Shown piece by piece: positions 1 through 9,995 of a stretch of 64,000 nt of DNA. The translations under genes were made by a program, and so were the position numbers. Numbering within the stretch: the first letter of the stretch is position 1; each line of letters opens with the position of its first letter. The stretch comes from Aliidiomarina shirensis (GTDB lineage Bacteria; Pseudomonadota; Gammaproteobacteria; Enterobacterales; Alteromonadaceae): assembly GCF_003987345.1 (NCBI RefSeq), contig NZ_PIPP01000001.1, forward strand, positions 310,001 to 374,000. Reading direction: 5' to 3'. The notes under the pieces were generated by a model that had not been told where the DNA came from, searched no databases, and worked only from the letters and a program-made list of their open reading frames with translations.

Positions 1-2202
1 ATTACCGATAACATCATCGATGGTGAAGTTGTGTACCCTGATTGTGTGGTGCGTCACGACGAAGACGACCCGTATTTGGTAGTTGCAGCGGATAAAGGGA
101 CAGCTACGTTCTCGGATATCGCGAACGGTATTTCTGCTGAGTATAACCATTGGTTGGGCGACGCATTTGCCTCGGGTGGTTCAGTAGGCTACGACCACAA
201 GAAAATGGGTATTACCGCGCGCGGTGCTTGGGAATCGGTTAAACGCCATTTCCGTGAGATGGGTATTGATTGCCAGAAAACTGAATTTACATGTGTAGGT
301 ATTGGTGACATGGCAGGCGACGTTTTCGGTAACGGTATGCTGTTATCGGAAAAAACCAAGCTTGTTGCTGCGTTCAACCACATGCATATCTTTATTGACC
401 CCGATCCGGATGCAAAAAAATCATTTAAAGAGCGCGAGCGCATGTTCCATTTACCGCGTTCAAGCTGGGAAGATTACGATAAATCATTGATAAGCGAGGG
501 CGGTGGTATTTTCTCTCGCAGCGCGAAATCAATTGAACTGACTACGCAAATGAAGCGGTTACTCGGCACGCAAAAACGCAGCATGGCGCCGAATGAGCTT
601 ATTCGCGCACTTCTGATGTCTGAGGTGGACCTTATTTGGAACGGTGGTATTGGTACCTACGTTAAAGGTAGCAAAGAAACTGATTCTGAAGTTGGTGATC
701 GCGCAAACGATCCGCTGCGCATTAACGGTAAAGATTTGCGCTGTAAGATTATTGGTGAAGGCGGTAACTTAGGCTTTACCCAGTTAGGGCGTATCGAATT
801 TGCGATGCAGGGCGGCCGCATTAATACCGACTTTATCGATAATGTTGGTGGTGTTGATTGCTCCGATAATGAGGTAAATATCAAAATTCTTCTGAACGGA
901 CTGGTAACCGCCGGCAAGTTAACGAAGAAACAGCGAGATCAATTGTTGTTTGATATGACAGATCAAGTATCGGAAATCGTATTGAACGATTGCAACCGTC
1001 AAACACAGTCTATCTCAGTAACCCTATTACGCGGCGCTGATCAAATTAAAGAAATGCAGCGCTTTATTCATCACCTCGAGAAAGAAGGGTTGTTGGACCG
1101 CGCGCTGGAATTCTTGCCAGACGATGACAACCTAGCTGAGCGCACAGCATCTGGTAAAGGGTTAACACGCCCGGAACTAGCGGTGCTTAATGCATATGGG
1201 AAAATGGTGTTGAAAGAAGAATTAGTGGTTGATGAAATCACAAATGATCCTTTCCACGCAAAAGAGTTGGTATCAGCGTTCCCGAAAGAGTTACAAGAAC
1301 AATTCCGGGAAGAGATGAACGATCACCCATTGAAAGGGCAAATTATCGCAACCAAGTTAGCGAATAATATTGTTAACGACATGGGGCCAAACTTCATTTA
1401 TCGCAAACAAGAGGCAACAGGGGCTTCGGTTCCAGAAATCGCCGCAGCATATATTATTGCGCGGGAAGTGTTTGCGAGCCGTCAAATTTGGGCTGAAGTT
1501 GAGAAACTGAATAACAAAATTCCGGCAAACGTCCAAAACCAAGTTCTGTTCCAAGTTCGCCGCATGGTACGCCGTGCTACGCGCTGGTTCTTGCGCCATC
1601 GGAATCCGAATTTCACTTCGATTCAAGAACACATCGATTTCTATCAGAAATCGTTTGATGATTTACAGAAGAACGTTCTCAACTATATGTCTGAGGCGGA
1701 GAAAGCAGGTATCGATGCAAATATTGAGAAGCTAAAAGAGCAGGGCGTTCCGGCGAAATTAGCTCAGCAAGTGAGCATTCTAAGCACGGTATTCTCAGCG
1801 ATGGATATCGCCGAAGTGGCAAATGAAACTGGGCAGAAAATCTCACTTGTAGCAGAAAGTTATTTCCGCTTAGGTGCTGAAATTCAAATTCACTGGTTCT
1901 TAGATCAAGTGAATAAGCAACCGGTAGCGAATCACTGGCAAGCACTTGCTCGAGCGGCTTTCCGTGAGGAGCTTGATTGGCAACAACGCTTGCTCACGGT
2001 AACCTTGTTGAAATATTCCGAGCAAGGTAAAGATACTGATGCCATGCTCGCAGCTTGGCTTGATGCAAATCGAACCTATGTATCGCGTTGGAAACAAACG
2101 TTGGCTGACTTCAAAACAACGAAGAGCCATGAATTTGCCAAGTTCTCGGTTGCGTTACGCGAACTTACGTTGCTTGGCCAAAAATGTGGTATTAGTCAGT
2201 AA
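1..2202 (+). CDS. gdhB: NAD-specific glutamate dehydrogenase, large type, C-terminal part (partial at left edge)
   Basis: The frame is open from base 1, so the gene starts outside the window; 733 C-terminal residues are visible. It belongs to the large (about 180 kDa) NAD-dependent glutamate dehydrogenases, which deaminate glutamate to 2-oxoglutarate in the cytoplasm. Visible signatures are [13 protein letters not shown] at about residues 27-39, characteristic of the catalytic core, and a Rossmann-type [16 protein letters not shown] near residue 100. [13 protein letters not shown] lies at about 205-220. The rest is the long helical C-terminal domain of this family. The stop codon overlaps the pyrD start by one base (TAATG), which suggests translational coupling. 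The reading frame is intact. Family assignment is confident; the symbol follows Pseudomonas usage. Confidence 0.93.
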   Translation: MTDNIIDGEVVYPDCVVRHDEDDPYLVVAADKGTATFSDIANGISAEYNHWLGDAFASGGSVGYDHKKMGITARGAWESVKRHFREMGIDCQKTEFTCVGIGDMAGDVFGNGMLLSEKTKLVAAFNHMHIFIDPDPDAKKSFKERERMFHLPRSSWEDYDKSLISEGGGIFSRSAKSIELTTQMKRLLGTQKRSMAPNELIRALLMSEVDLIWNGGIGTYVKGSKETDSEVGDRANDPLRINGKDLRCKIIGEGGNLGFTQLGRIEFAMQGGRINTDFIDNVGGVDCSDNEVNIKILLNGLVTAGKLTKKQRDQLLFDMTDQVSEIVLNDCNRQTQSISVTLLRGADQIKEMQRFIHHLEKEGLLDRALEFLPDDDNLAERTASGKGLTRPELAVLNAYGKMVLKEELVVDEITNDPFHAKELVSAFPKELQEQFREEMNDHPLKGQIIATKLANNIVNDMGPNFIYRKQEATGASVPEIAAAYIIAREVFASRQIWAEVEKLNNKIPANVQNQVLFQVRRMVRRATRWFLRHRNPNFTSIQEHIDFYQKSFDDLQKNVLNYMSEAEKAGIDANIEKLKEQGVPAKLAQQVSILSTVFSAMDIAEVANETGQKISLVAESYFRLGAEIQIHWFLDQVNKQPVANHWQALARAAFREELDWQQRLLTVTLLKYSEQGKDTDAMLAAWLDANRTYVSRWKQTLADFKTTKSHEFAKFSVALRELTLLGQKCGISQ

Positions 2203-3215
2203 TGCATTTGTATCCGTTATTTCGAAAAGCACTGTTTAGCCAGGATGCGGAATGGAGCCATGATTTTACGCTTAAGCAACTGAAACGCTGCAATTCAGGC
2301 CCGTTGCACAAGCTAATTTATCAACGTTTACCGGTAAAGCCGGTAAACGTTCTTGGCTTAACTTTTCCTAATCCTGTTGGCCTAGCGGCTGGGTTAGATA
2401 AGAATGGCACTTGTATCAAAGCCTTAGCCGCGTTAGGTTTTGGCTTTATTGAAGTAGGTACAGTGACACCTAAACCACAAGCGGGAAATGAAAAGCCACG
2501 AATGTTTAGGTTGCCTGAACATTCGGCTTTGATTAACCGTATGGGCTTCAATAACGATGGTGTTGATGCTTTAGTGAAAAGGGTGCAAGAGGCTGGTTTT
2601 AAAGGCATTCTCGGAATTAATATTGGCAAGAATAAAGATACTAGTGAAGCAGATGGGAACAATGATTATCTGTATTGCTTAGAGAAGGTGTATCCCCATG
2701 CCAGTTACGTTGCGGTAAATATATCGTCGCCAAACACACCCGGGTTAAGGGCGTTTCAACATGGAACGCATTTAACCAGTTTGCTCGATGTGCTAAAGCA
2801 AAAGCAAAAAGAACTCACTGATCTCCACATGAAGTATGTGCCGATACTTGTAAAAATATCGCCCGATATGGATAAAGAGCAAGTACAAGGCTTCGCGCAA
2901 GCTATCGCATCTTATGAGATCGATGGTGTTATAGCCACCAACACTACTTTAGATCGTTCAGCTGTTAGTAATGATGCAAATGCCAATGAGGCAGGTGGCC
3001 TCAGTGGCCAGCCACTTACCGAGAAGAGCACTCAGGTTATTACGTGGTTGCGCGAAGCACTACCTGCTTCAATTCCTATTATTGGAGCCGGTGGTATTGG
3101 TTCGGCTGAGCAAGCGAAAGCCAAGTTAGCGGCGGGTGCGCAACTCGTGCAAATTTATACTGGTTTTATTTATCAGGGGCCTGCTCTGATAAAATCAATT
3201 GTTAGTAACTTGTAA
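2202..3215 (+). CDS. pyrD: Dihydroorotate dehydrogenase (quinone), class 2
   Basis: Oxidises dihydroorotate to orotate in pyrimidine synthesis and passes electrons to the quinone pool at the inner membrane. The protein is 337 aa, the usual length for class 2. An amphipathic N-terminus (about 1-40) fits membrane association. [14 protein letters not shown] (about 56-69) is an FMN-binding segment, and [11 protein letters not shown] (about 173-183) carries the class 2 catalytic serine. [13 protein letters not shown] and a YTGFIYQGP segment near the C-terminus bind the FMN phosphate. The start ATG shares one base with the upstream gdh stop. zapC follows, as in E. coli. Confidence 0.97.
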   Translation: MHLYPLFRKALFSQDAEWSHDFTLKQLKRCNSGPLHKLIYQRLPVKPVNVLGLTFPNPVGLAAGLDKNGTCIKALAALGFGFIEVGTVTPKPQAGNEKPRMFRLPEHSALINRMGFNNDGVDALVKRVQEAGFKGILGINIGKNKDTSEADGNNDYLYCLEKVYPHASYVAVNISSPNTPGLRAFQHGTHLTSLLDVLKQKQKELTDLHMKYVPILVKISPDMDKEQVQGFAQAIASYEIDGVIATNTTLDRSAVSNDANANEAGGLSGQPLTEKSTQVITWLREALPASIPIIGAGGIGSAEQAKAKLAAGAQLVQIYTGFIYQGPALIKSIVSNL

Positions 3216-3331
3216 TTTCACGAGGAAAGCCTTAATATCTGCGGTGAACAACCGAATGGAGCTGTATTGGTGTTCTCGCATGCTTTTCGCGTGTAAAAAA
3301 TCTTCGTGTCGTAACAAAATGGACGAATTCG

Positions 3332-3880
3332 ATGCAGAACTGGCAGTGGCGGTTACTAGATTCACAGAATTTAGCAATTGATTTAGATAAAAAATTAACG
3401 CAAGAACTTATGTTCAAGCGTTCTTTTTTGCGTGATCGTTTGCCGGACCAAGTTTCGTTCTCCATGGACGATGCCGCAGCATTTCAAAATTTCTCGGATT
3501 ATCTCGATAGTTACAGTGCACTCTCTGCAAATGAACAGTTTAAAATCGCCTTGCATGCTACTGCGTTAGTACGCTTCGGCAAGCTGATGCTTCCACAAAG
3601 TTGGTATTTTAAGTTTGGTAGCTTCGGCGATGAGAGAGCATGGCCAAAAGATCATTTATTTTGTTCACTCAATTCCGGCACAAGCCAAGCAGATTTTCTA
3701 ATCATCGAACAAGATGAGCGTTGTTCATTGTGTATGCTGGTGGATGAAACCTTTGAAGTGGGCGGTTTTAAAACCATGCAACGCTTTGAAGTCACCCGTG
3801 TGTTAAATGATCGCTTACAAGAATCACAGCGTCATCCAATACTCCGCGATACTTCGTTTACCTCACAGCAGTGGGCTTAA
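3332..3880 (+). CDS. zapC: Cell division protein ZapC
   Basis: A 182 aa cytoplasmic protein of the ZapC (YcbW) family, which binds FtsZ and stabilises the Z-ring. It shares the family pattern: an N-terminal WQWRLLD followed by FKRSFLRDRL, a central LMLPQSWYFKFGS block and a C-terminal RVLNDRLQ segment. Position directly after pyrD is the same as in E. coli, which supports the call because ZapC is poorly conserved in sequence. The 116 bp gap from pyrD shows no clear terminator. The 3' end overlaps the convergent cls gene by 18 bp. No strong ribosome binding site is visible before the ATG. Confidence 0.85.
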   Translation: MQNWQWRLLDSQNLAIDLDKKLTQELMFKRSFLRDRLPDQVSFSMDDAAAFQNFSDYLDSYSALSANEQFKIALHATALVRFGKLMLPQSWYFKFGSFGDERAWPKDHLFCSLNSGTSQADFLIIEQDERCSLCMLVDETFEVGGFKTMQRFEVTRVLNDRLQESQRHPILRDTSFTSQQWA

Positions 3881-5311
3881 GAAGTACATAAAACGTTCTG
3901 CAATGTGGCGATAGCTTGGTCGTTCGTGCCAAGCTTCTACATCTACGGTATTACTCTGTTCTTTATAAGTGTTCAATAAATTACATACGTCTTTGCAGCT
4001 CTCCGCATCATAGAGTGCTACCGAAAGCTCGAAATTCAATTGTAAACTCCGCATATCGATATTCATGCTGCCAACCAAAGCAAGTTCGCTATCAACTACG
4101 ATAGCTTTAGCGTGTAGTAAACCTTGATGAAATAATCTTATTTCTACGCCGGCATCGAGCAAACCACTGTAAAACGATTCACTAGCAAAGCTTGCTATTT
4201 TCGAGTCACTAACCTTTGGCAGCAATATGCATACATCTACATTGCGTTGCGCGGCATGGCAAAGCGCTTCAAATATTGCTTCAGAAGGCACGAAGTAAGG
4301 TGTTGCAATGGTTATGCTGGTGTTTGCCCGATGAATCATGGAAAGCATGATTTGGTGCATCACCGCTTCCCCTTGGCCTGGCCCCGATGGAATAATAGAA
4401 AGCCACTGTTCGCAAGTTGCTAGTTCTGTTTTTAATTGCGGAAAATTACGCTCGCCGGTTTCGAGTTCCCAATCCCAAGAAAAAACTTTAGATACACCGA
4501 AGGCTGCCGCGCCTTCAAAACGCAACATAATATCAATCCACGGGCCGAATTTCTTATGGGCGTTAAAGTAACGTGGGTCGGCCATATTCATTGAGCCTGT
4601 GTAACAAGTAACATGATCAATAACGATAAGTTTCCGATGTAAACGCAAATCGACACGCCGGAACAAGTTACGGAATAGATTAACGGGTAGGGTGGGTAGC
4701 AGTTTAATGCCAGCGGCCCGCATTCGTTTTAGATCGCGGCTGAACATAAAGAATGACCAACTACCGGCGTGATCGACCAATATCTCAATACTGACGCCAC
4801 GCTTAGCTGCAGTAATAAGCGCCTCAGTTACTTCCGTTACGCGGCCATGTGGATGCCAAATATAAAATTCCATACGAATATCGCGTTCAGCGTGCTCAAT
4901 ATCGCGAATCCATTGATCAAAAATATTATCGGGGTCGGAAAGTACGGAGAAATTCTTATAACTCAATCCTCCGATACCATCGCGTTGGTGCATAATTTGG
5001 TAAATAGCGCGAGCGGCATGTCCCGGAGGAGGTGGTGTTTCATGACCACTTAAAAATTTGGTTAAATTTTCTAGAAAAGGGGTACGTAGTGCATGTGCTC
5101 GTTCTGCTCGGCGTTTTCCAAGGTGAATTTCGCCAAAAAACAGATAAATTAGAACACCAAGAAAAGGGAACACAACAATGATAAGCACCCACGCAAGTGA
5201 GGAGCTCACTGGGCGGCGTTTAAATATTACTCGAAGAAATACAGACGCCGTAAGTAACCAGTAGAAAACAACTAAAAAATCAGTAATTTGCAAAACGATG
5301 CCTTTATCCAA
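3863..5311 (-). CDS. cls: Cardiolipin synthase (ClsA type)
   Basis: Inner-membrane phospholipase-D superfamily enzyme that condenses phosphatidylglycerol into cardiolipin. The 482 aa protein has two N-terminal membrane segments (about 9-30 and 37-60). It carries two HKD motifs: H225-K227-D232 in HRKLIVID and H400-K402-D407 in HAKAIVVD, each followed by GSMN. This is the ClsA layout and length. The gene lies between zapC and rlmKL, where E. coli has ycbX, so it is a lineage-specific insertion into an otherwise conserved block. The initiator tRNA lies just upstream on the same strand, but that tRNA has its own promoter. Confidence 0.95.
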   Translation of the reverse strand: MDKGIVLQITDFLVVFYWLLTASVFLRVIFKRRPVSSSLAWVLIIVVFPFLGVLIYLFFGEIHLGKRRAERAHALRTPFLENLTKFLSGHETPPPPGHAARAIYQIMHQRDGIGGLSYKNFSVLSDPDNIFDQWIRDIEHAERDIRMEFYIWHPHGRVTEVTEALITAAKRGVSIEILVDHAGSWSFFMFSRDLKRMRAAGIKLLPTLPVNLFRNLFRRVDLRLHRKLIVIDHVTCYTGSMNMADPRYFNAHKKFGPWIDIMLRFEGAAAFGVSKVFSWDWELETGERNFPQLKTELATCEQWLSIIPSGPGQGEAVMHQIMLSMIHRANTSITIATPYFVPSEAIFEALCHAAQRNVDVCILLPKVSDSKIASFASESFYSGLLDAGVEIRLFHQGLLHAKAIVVDSELALVGSMNIDMRSLQLNFELSVALYDAESCKDVCNLLNTYKEQSNTVDVEAWHERPSYRHIAERFMYFLSPLL

Positions 5312-5370
5312 ATGGGGATAAATACACTATAGGGAGTAAGGAACAGAAATACAATTGAAAGGTATCGGAT

Positions 5371-5447
<77 letters not shown>

Positions 5448-5462
5448 TCCGATTGAGGGCGT

Positions 5463-5490
5463 ATCTTACCAGCGACGTTGGGCATTGCAA
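5463..5490 (-). promoter_or_regulatory. Sigma-70 type promoter of the initiator tRNA
   Basis: Reading leftward, TTGCAA (5490-5485) is followed by a 16 bp spacer and TAAGAT (5468-5463), then a GC-rich ACGCCC stretch. Transcription would start near 5456, about 9 bases before the mature tRNA 5' end. The GC-rich discriminator is typical of stringently controlled stable-RNA promoters. Position and pattern only. Confidence 0.5.
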
Positions 5491-5663
5491 CAAGATATTT
5501 CATATTTCGTATCAACCGCTTAAATAATCAACGAAACGTTTAATAAAGCGGCTTTTACGGCTATTTGGCAGATGAAACTCTGGCCTTCAAACAACACAGA
5601 CATCTGTATTCAACTGCGTTATAATTCGCCCCCTCGCGTTTTATGCGTCTAGCTTTGGAATTA

Positions 5664-7832
5664 ATGTATTTAATGGATAGTTTACAATTCTTTTTACCGT
5701 GCGGTCGTGGCCTCGAAGAGCTTTTAGCTGCCGAAATCGAGCATCTTGGTGGTACTGATATACAGCTTACCAACTCAGGTGTTACGTGCTCAGGGGATTT
5801 ACGCCTTGGATACACACTTTGTATGTGGTCGCGTCTTGGTAGCCGGGTGTTACTAAAGCTATCCGAAACGGAAGTGCATGATCGTTTCGCACTGGAGAAA
5901 GCAGCGGCTGATTATCCATGGGCCGATGTATTTAACGAGCGAAATACCTTCTCTGTGCGCTTTAACGGCACCAGCGAAACACTACGAAATACTCAGTTTT
6001 CCGCGCAAGTTATTAAAGATGGTGTGGTTGATGCATTTCGCCGTGTTGGCGCGCGTCGTCCTACTGTTGAATCAAAACAATCTGAAATCAATATTCAGGG
6101 TTATTTGCATAAAGGCGTAGCAACGCTTTATTTAGATTTAGCAGGTACTGGTTTACACGAACGCGGCTATCGGCAAGCAAAAGGGGCAGCACCTATTCGT
6201 GAAACCTTAGCAGCAGCATTAGTCGTCCGCGCCGGTATGAATAAGCCAGCCATACAGGCCCCAGAGCAGTGGCCTGCCTTGGTTGCGGATCCTACTTGTG
6301 GCTCAGGCACCTTACTTATTGAAGCAGCGATGCTTGCTACCGACAGAGCGCCGGGGTTGCAACGCACCCAATGGGGCTTCAATGCCTGGCGTGGTCATAA
6401 AGCGGCAGTTTGGAACGAGGTTAAGGCCGAAGCTCAGGCTCGTTTTAGCGCCGGTTTAGCGACCTGCAAAACTACGTTTCATGGCGTTGATAGCGATCCG
6501 AGTGTAGTGCAAGCGGCAAATCAAAATATTCGCCAGCTTGGCTTCGAAGATTTAATCAAGATTGAAGAAGGTGATGCTTCATCGCCGTGGCTATTGAAGC
6601 GTTATAAGAGTGCGGCATCAGGCATGCTATTGAGCAACCCGCCGTATGGTGAGCGGCTTGGCAGCGAACTTGGCGCGTGGTTGTTTTATCGTGATTTTGG
6701 GCGTCAGCTTCGGCAAGGCATTAGTGGCTGGAAAGCCGCAATTATTGCACCTGATGAATCGATGATTAAAGCTATGCGCATGCGCACAGAGAAAAAATAC
6801 AAGCTGAATAACGGTGGCATTCCCGTTTTACTGGCGATAATGGACCTTACCGATGCCCAAGAAGAGTTTGCACGCCCGGAAGTGGCGGCGCTTTCGAATC
6901 GTTTAGCGAAGAACTGGAAACAGCGTAGTAAATGGGCTGAAAAAGAAGGTGTGAATTGTTTCCGCGTGTACGATGCCGATTTACCCGAGTTTAATGCCGC
7001 GATTGATTACTACGATGGTTCCCTGGTAGTACAAGAATATGCCGCGCCTAAAGATATTCCCGAGCACATTACGGTAAAACGTTGGTGGCATATTCTGGAA
7101 GCGGTTATGGATAGTTTACCGGTAAACCCAGACCGAATTTTTACCCGGCAGCGCAAGCGTCAGCAGGGCGAGAAACAATACACGCGCGTTTCCAGCGATA
7201 GCGAAGTGATTGAAGTGCAAGAATACAACGCGAAGTTCCAAGTGAACCTAACGGATTACTTAGACACCGGCTTGTTCCTTGATCATCGCTTAGTGCGCAA
7301 AGATATTCAGAAGTTAGCTAAAGATAAGCGCGTGTTGAATTTATTTGCCTATACGGGAACCGCGTCTGTACATGCAGGTTTAGGTGGTGCTAAAGAAATT
7401 ACCACCGTAGATTTATCGAAAACTTATTTGAATTGGGCGAAAGACAACTTCCGCTTGAATTTCTTAACCATTAACCGTTATGAATTTGAGCAAGCTGATT
7501 GCCTTAAGTGGCTAACGGCGCACGCGGATGATTCATCACCAAGGCAGTGGGATTTGATTTTTATCGATCCGCCCACATTCTCGAATTCTAAGCGAATGGA
7601 AGCGGTTTTCGATGTGCAACGCGATCACGTGGATATCTTGGCCAAAGCGAAAAAACTTTTAGCACCTGGTGGTTTGTTGATTTTCACCAATAATAAACGG
7701 GGCTTTAAGTTAGATGAGAATGCGGTAGCCGCAATGGGCTTTAAAGCAGAAGATAGAACCCGCGCTAGTATCCCGTTGGATTTTGAAAAGCAACGTGCCA
7801 TTCATTTTTGTTGGTATCTTACCCATGCCTGA
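5664..7832 (+). CDS. rlmL: Bifunctional 23S rRNA methyltransferase RlmKL (G2069 / G2445)
   Basis: Methylates 23S rRNA at m7G2069 (C-terminal RlmK half) and m2G2445 (N-terminal RlmL half) in 50S assembly. An N-terminal ferredoxin-like/THUMP region comes first. The first methyltransferase has a SAM motif DPTCGSGTLL near residue 209 and catalytic NPPYGER near 325. The second has LFAYTGTASVHAGLGGA near 557 and IDPPTFSNS near 634. In-frame starts exist at 5643, 5664 and 5673; a GGA lies 5 bases before 5664, while homology to E. coli begins near 5673 (MDSLQFF). The gene overlaps the following glutaredoxin-like gene. Length is about 720 aa, the family norm. Confidence 0.95.
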   Translation: MYLMDSLQFFLPCGRGLEELLAAEIEHLGGTDIQLTNSGVTCSGDLRLGYTLCMWSRLGSRVLLKLSETEVHDRFALEKAAADYPWADVFNERNTFSVRFNGTSETLRNTQFSAQVIKDGVVDAFRRVGARRPTVESKQSEINIQGYLHKGVATLYLDLAGTGLHERGYRQAKGAAPIRETLAAALVVRAGMNKPAIQAPEQWPALVADPTCGSGTLLIEAAMLATDRAPGLQRTQWGFNAWRGHKAAVWNEVKAEAQARFSAGLATCKTTFHGVDSDPSVVQAANQNIRQLGFEDLIKIEEGDASSPWLLKRYKSAASGMLLSNPPYGERLGSELGAWLFYRDFGRQLRQGISGWKAAIIAPDESMIKAMRMRTEKKYKLNNGGIPVLLAIMDLTDAQEEFARPEVAALSNRLAKNWKQRSKWAEKEGVNCFRVYDADLPEFNAAIDYYDGSLVVQEYAAPKDIPEHITVKRWWHILEAVMDSLPVNPDRIFTRQRKRQQGEKQYTRVSSDSEVIEVQEYNAKFQVNLTDYLDTGLFLDHRLVRKDIQKLAKDKRVLNLFAYTGTASVHAGLGGAKEITTVDLSKTYLNWAKDNFRLNFLTINRYEFEQADCLKWLTAHADDSSPRQWDLIFIDPPTFSNSKRMEAVFDVQRDHVDILAKAKKLLAPGGLLIFTNNKRGFKLDENAVAAMGFKAEDRTRASIPLDFEKQRAIHFCWYLTHA

Positions 7833-8064
7833 GTTTTATCTATTAATGAAAGAGCATTGTCCGCTGTGTACGCAAGCTATTCAACAGATATATGCGCAGC
7901 AACTCGATGAACCAATTCAGCTCAATGTGGTTGATATTGCGAGCGATCCGGCGTTGGTAGAAGAATACGCGACACTAGTTCCCGTTTTAGTAAGAGCAAT
8001 CGATGATGCTGAACTAAAATGGCCATTTGCAGAAGTTAAATTACAGGAATTCCTCAGTTTATGA
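7825..8064 (+). CDS. Glutaredoxin family protein (DUF836-like)
   Basis: A 79 aa thioredoxin-fold protein starting MPEFYLLMKEHCPLC. The CPLC pair (C12, C15) is a dithiol active-site motif followed by a helix, and the later VPVLV segment carries the cis-proline of the fold. It starts inside the last codons of rlmKL and its stop overlaps the uup start (ATGA), so the three genes are probably cotranslated. An in-frame upstream start at 7783 would lie deep in rlmKL and is unlikely. Small glutaredoxin-like proteins at this rlmKL-uup location occur in other gammaproteobacteria. The substrate is unknown. Confidence 0.8.
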   Translation: MPEFYLLMKEHCPLCTQAIQQIYAQQLDEPIQLNVVDIASDPALVEEYATLVPVLVRAIDDAELKWPFAEVKLQEFLSL

Positions 8065-9983
8065 GCGTTGTACTGAGATTAAGTAATGCCCGGCTCGCAT
8101 TTGGCGCGGCGCCGGTGTTAGATAATGCCGAGTTAATCGTAGAATCCGGCGAAAGGCTTTGTATCACTGGCCGTAACGGTGCCGGTAAATCAAGCTTATT
8201 GAAGGTTCTAAATAAGAACATCTTGCTTGACGACGGGCAGCTACATTTAGTGGGCGAAACGCGGGTAGCGATGCTTCCGCAAGATCCACCAGCTCGCACA
8301 CCGGGCAAAGTATTTGATTATGTGGCCAGTGCCTTTGCTGAAACCGGAAAATTATTATCCGATTATCAGGCTGTTAGTGAAGCCATGGCGCTCGATGCAA
8401 CAGATGAGCGCTTGCTTGACCAAATGATGCGTATTCAAACCAAGATTGAAGCAAACGATGGCTGGCAGTTACAAAGCCGGATAGAGCAAGTGCTATCGCG
8501 ATTGAATCTAGATGGCGATGCCGGAATGGATACACTATCAGGTGGCTGGCTGCGCCGAGTAGCACTGGCGAAAGCCCTCGCTACACAACCTGATGTACTG
8601 TTGCTTGATGAACCAACAAACCATTTGGATGTTGCCACCGTTGAATGGCTCGAGAACATGCTCAGTGAGTTTCCTGGTGCCTTGGTATTTATTAGCCACG
8701 ATCGCGCTTTTATTCGCAGGTTAGCATCGCGTATTGTTGATTTAGACCGAGGCACGCTCACCAGTTTTCCGGGCAACTATGATGCCTTCTTAGAGGAAAA
8801 GCAGCGTTTACTCGAAGTGGAGGCTGCGCAGCAAGCGGAGTTTGATAAGAAACTCGCTCAAGAAGAGGTGTGGGTACGCCAAGGTGTAAAAGCTCGCCGT
8901 ACACGGAATGAAGGCCGTGTTCGTGCTTTGCAAGCGCTTCGACAAGAACGTTCGCAACGGCGTAAGGTGCAGGGCTCGGTTAAAATTGAGCAGGCAAGTG
9001 GTGAGCGTTCGGGCAAACTTGTTTTTGAAGCAACCGATATTAGTTTAACGCTTGGCGATAAGCGCTTGATTGAACATTTGAATCTATTAATTCAACGTGG
9101 TGATAAGCTTGCTCTGGTGGGCCCAAATGGTTGTGGCAAGAGCTCGTTAATTCAGCTTATTTTAGGTGATTTGGCCCCTAGTAGCGGCGATGTGCGTTTA
9201 GGTACGAATTTACAAGTGGCGTATTTTGATCAGCACCGCCAGTTGTTAAATTTGAATGCTTCCATTGCAGATAACGTAGCTGAAGGTAAAAAAGAAGTAA
9301 CTCATAGGGGTCGCACACGGCATATTTTTAGCTACTTACAAGATTTCCTATTCTCGCCACAACAAGCGCAAATGCCAGTAAGCGCGCTTTCCGGTGGTGA
9401 GAAGAATAGGGTGATGTTGGCGAAAATATTGTTGCCTGAAAGTAATCTATTGATTCTCGATGAACCGACAAATGATTTGGATATCGATACCTTAGAGTTA
9501 CTCGAGCAAGTAGTCGTCGATTACCCGGGAACGGTACTTGTGGTAAGCCACGATCGCGAATTTATAGATAACACGGCTACCTCGGTGCTTCTGTTTGAAG
9601 GGCAAGGAAAAGTAACGGAAATTTTCGGCGGTTTCCACGAAGTAGGGGTTTATCAACAGGCTAACGCTGAGAAGCGGCAAGTATCACCAGCAAATCAAAA
9701 AAAGCAGGGAACTTCTCAAGCTAAAGTGCACTCAGAGCAGCAGCCCCCTTTAGCTCAGAAGGCGAACAAGTTATCATACAAACTGAAGCGTGAGCTTGAG
9801 TTGTTGCCGAGCCAAATTGAGGCCTTAGAGCAAGAGCTTAGTGAACTACAACAACAATTAAATGATCCAGAATTTTTTCGTCAGCCAGTATCGGTGACAT
9901 CACCAGTTACAGCGCGTGCAGAAACCGTTGAAACTGAGTTGATGCAGGCTTTGGAACGCTGGGATTATTTGGAAAACTTATAA
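8061..9983 (+). CDS. uup: ABC-F type ATPase Uup
   Basis: Cytoplasmic ABC-F protein of 640 aa with two ATPase domains and no membrane segments. Domain 1 has Walker A GRNGAGKS (about 37-44), a signature LSGGW and Walker B LLLDEPTNHLD. Domain 2 has GPNGCGKS near 354, LSGGE and LILDEPTNDLD. A charged linker (KARRTRNEGRVRALQ) lies between them. The last 80 residues form a coiled coil (LPSQIEALEQELSELQQQL), as in E. coli Uup, where it binds DNA or ribosomes. The family acts on ribosomes and limits precise excision of transposons. Its ATG overlaps the preceding stop codon. Confidence 0.95.
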   Translation: MSVVLRLSNARLAFGAAPVLDNAELIVESGERLCITGRNGAGKSSLLKVLNKNILLDDGQLHLVGETRVAMLPQDPPARTPGKVFDYVASAFAETGKLLSDYQAVSEAMALDATDERLLDQMMRIQTKIEANDGWQLQSRIEQVLSRLNLDGDAGMDTLSGGWLRRVALAKALATQPDVLLLDEPTNHLDVATVEWLENMLSEFPGALVFISHDRAFIRRLASRIVDLDRGTLTSFPGNYDAFLEEKQRLLEVEAAQQAEFDKKLAQEEVWVRQGVKARRTRNEGRVRALQALRQERSQRRKVQGSVKIEQASGERSGKLVFEATDISLTLGDKRLIEHLNLLIQRGDKLALVGPNGCGKSSLIQLILGDLAPSSGDVRLGTNLQVAYFDQHRQLLNLNASIADNVAEGKKEVTHRGRTRHIFSYLQDFLFSPQQAQMPVSALSGGEKNRVMLAKILLPESNLLILDEPTNDLDIDTLELLEQVVVDYPGTVLVVSHDREFIDNTATSVLLFEGQGKVTEIFGGFHEVGVYQQANAEKRQVSPANQKKQGTSQAKVHSEQQPPLAQKANKLSYKLKRELELLPSQIEALEQELSELQQQLNDPEFFRQPVSVTSPVTARAETVETELMQALERWDYLENL

Positions 9984-9995
9984 CAAGGTATTTGA

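Noticed and set aside
3195-3381. Short frames on both strands between pyrD and zapC
   Set aside because: They overlap pyrD or zapC, have no ribosome site and show no protein-like pattern.
7783-7824. Upstream start for the glutaredoxin-like gene
   Set aside because: It would translate the end of rlmKL in another frame and adds residues before the family start; the ATG at 7825 fits the fold and length.
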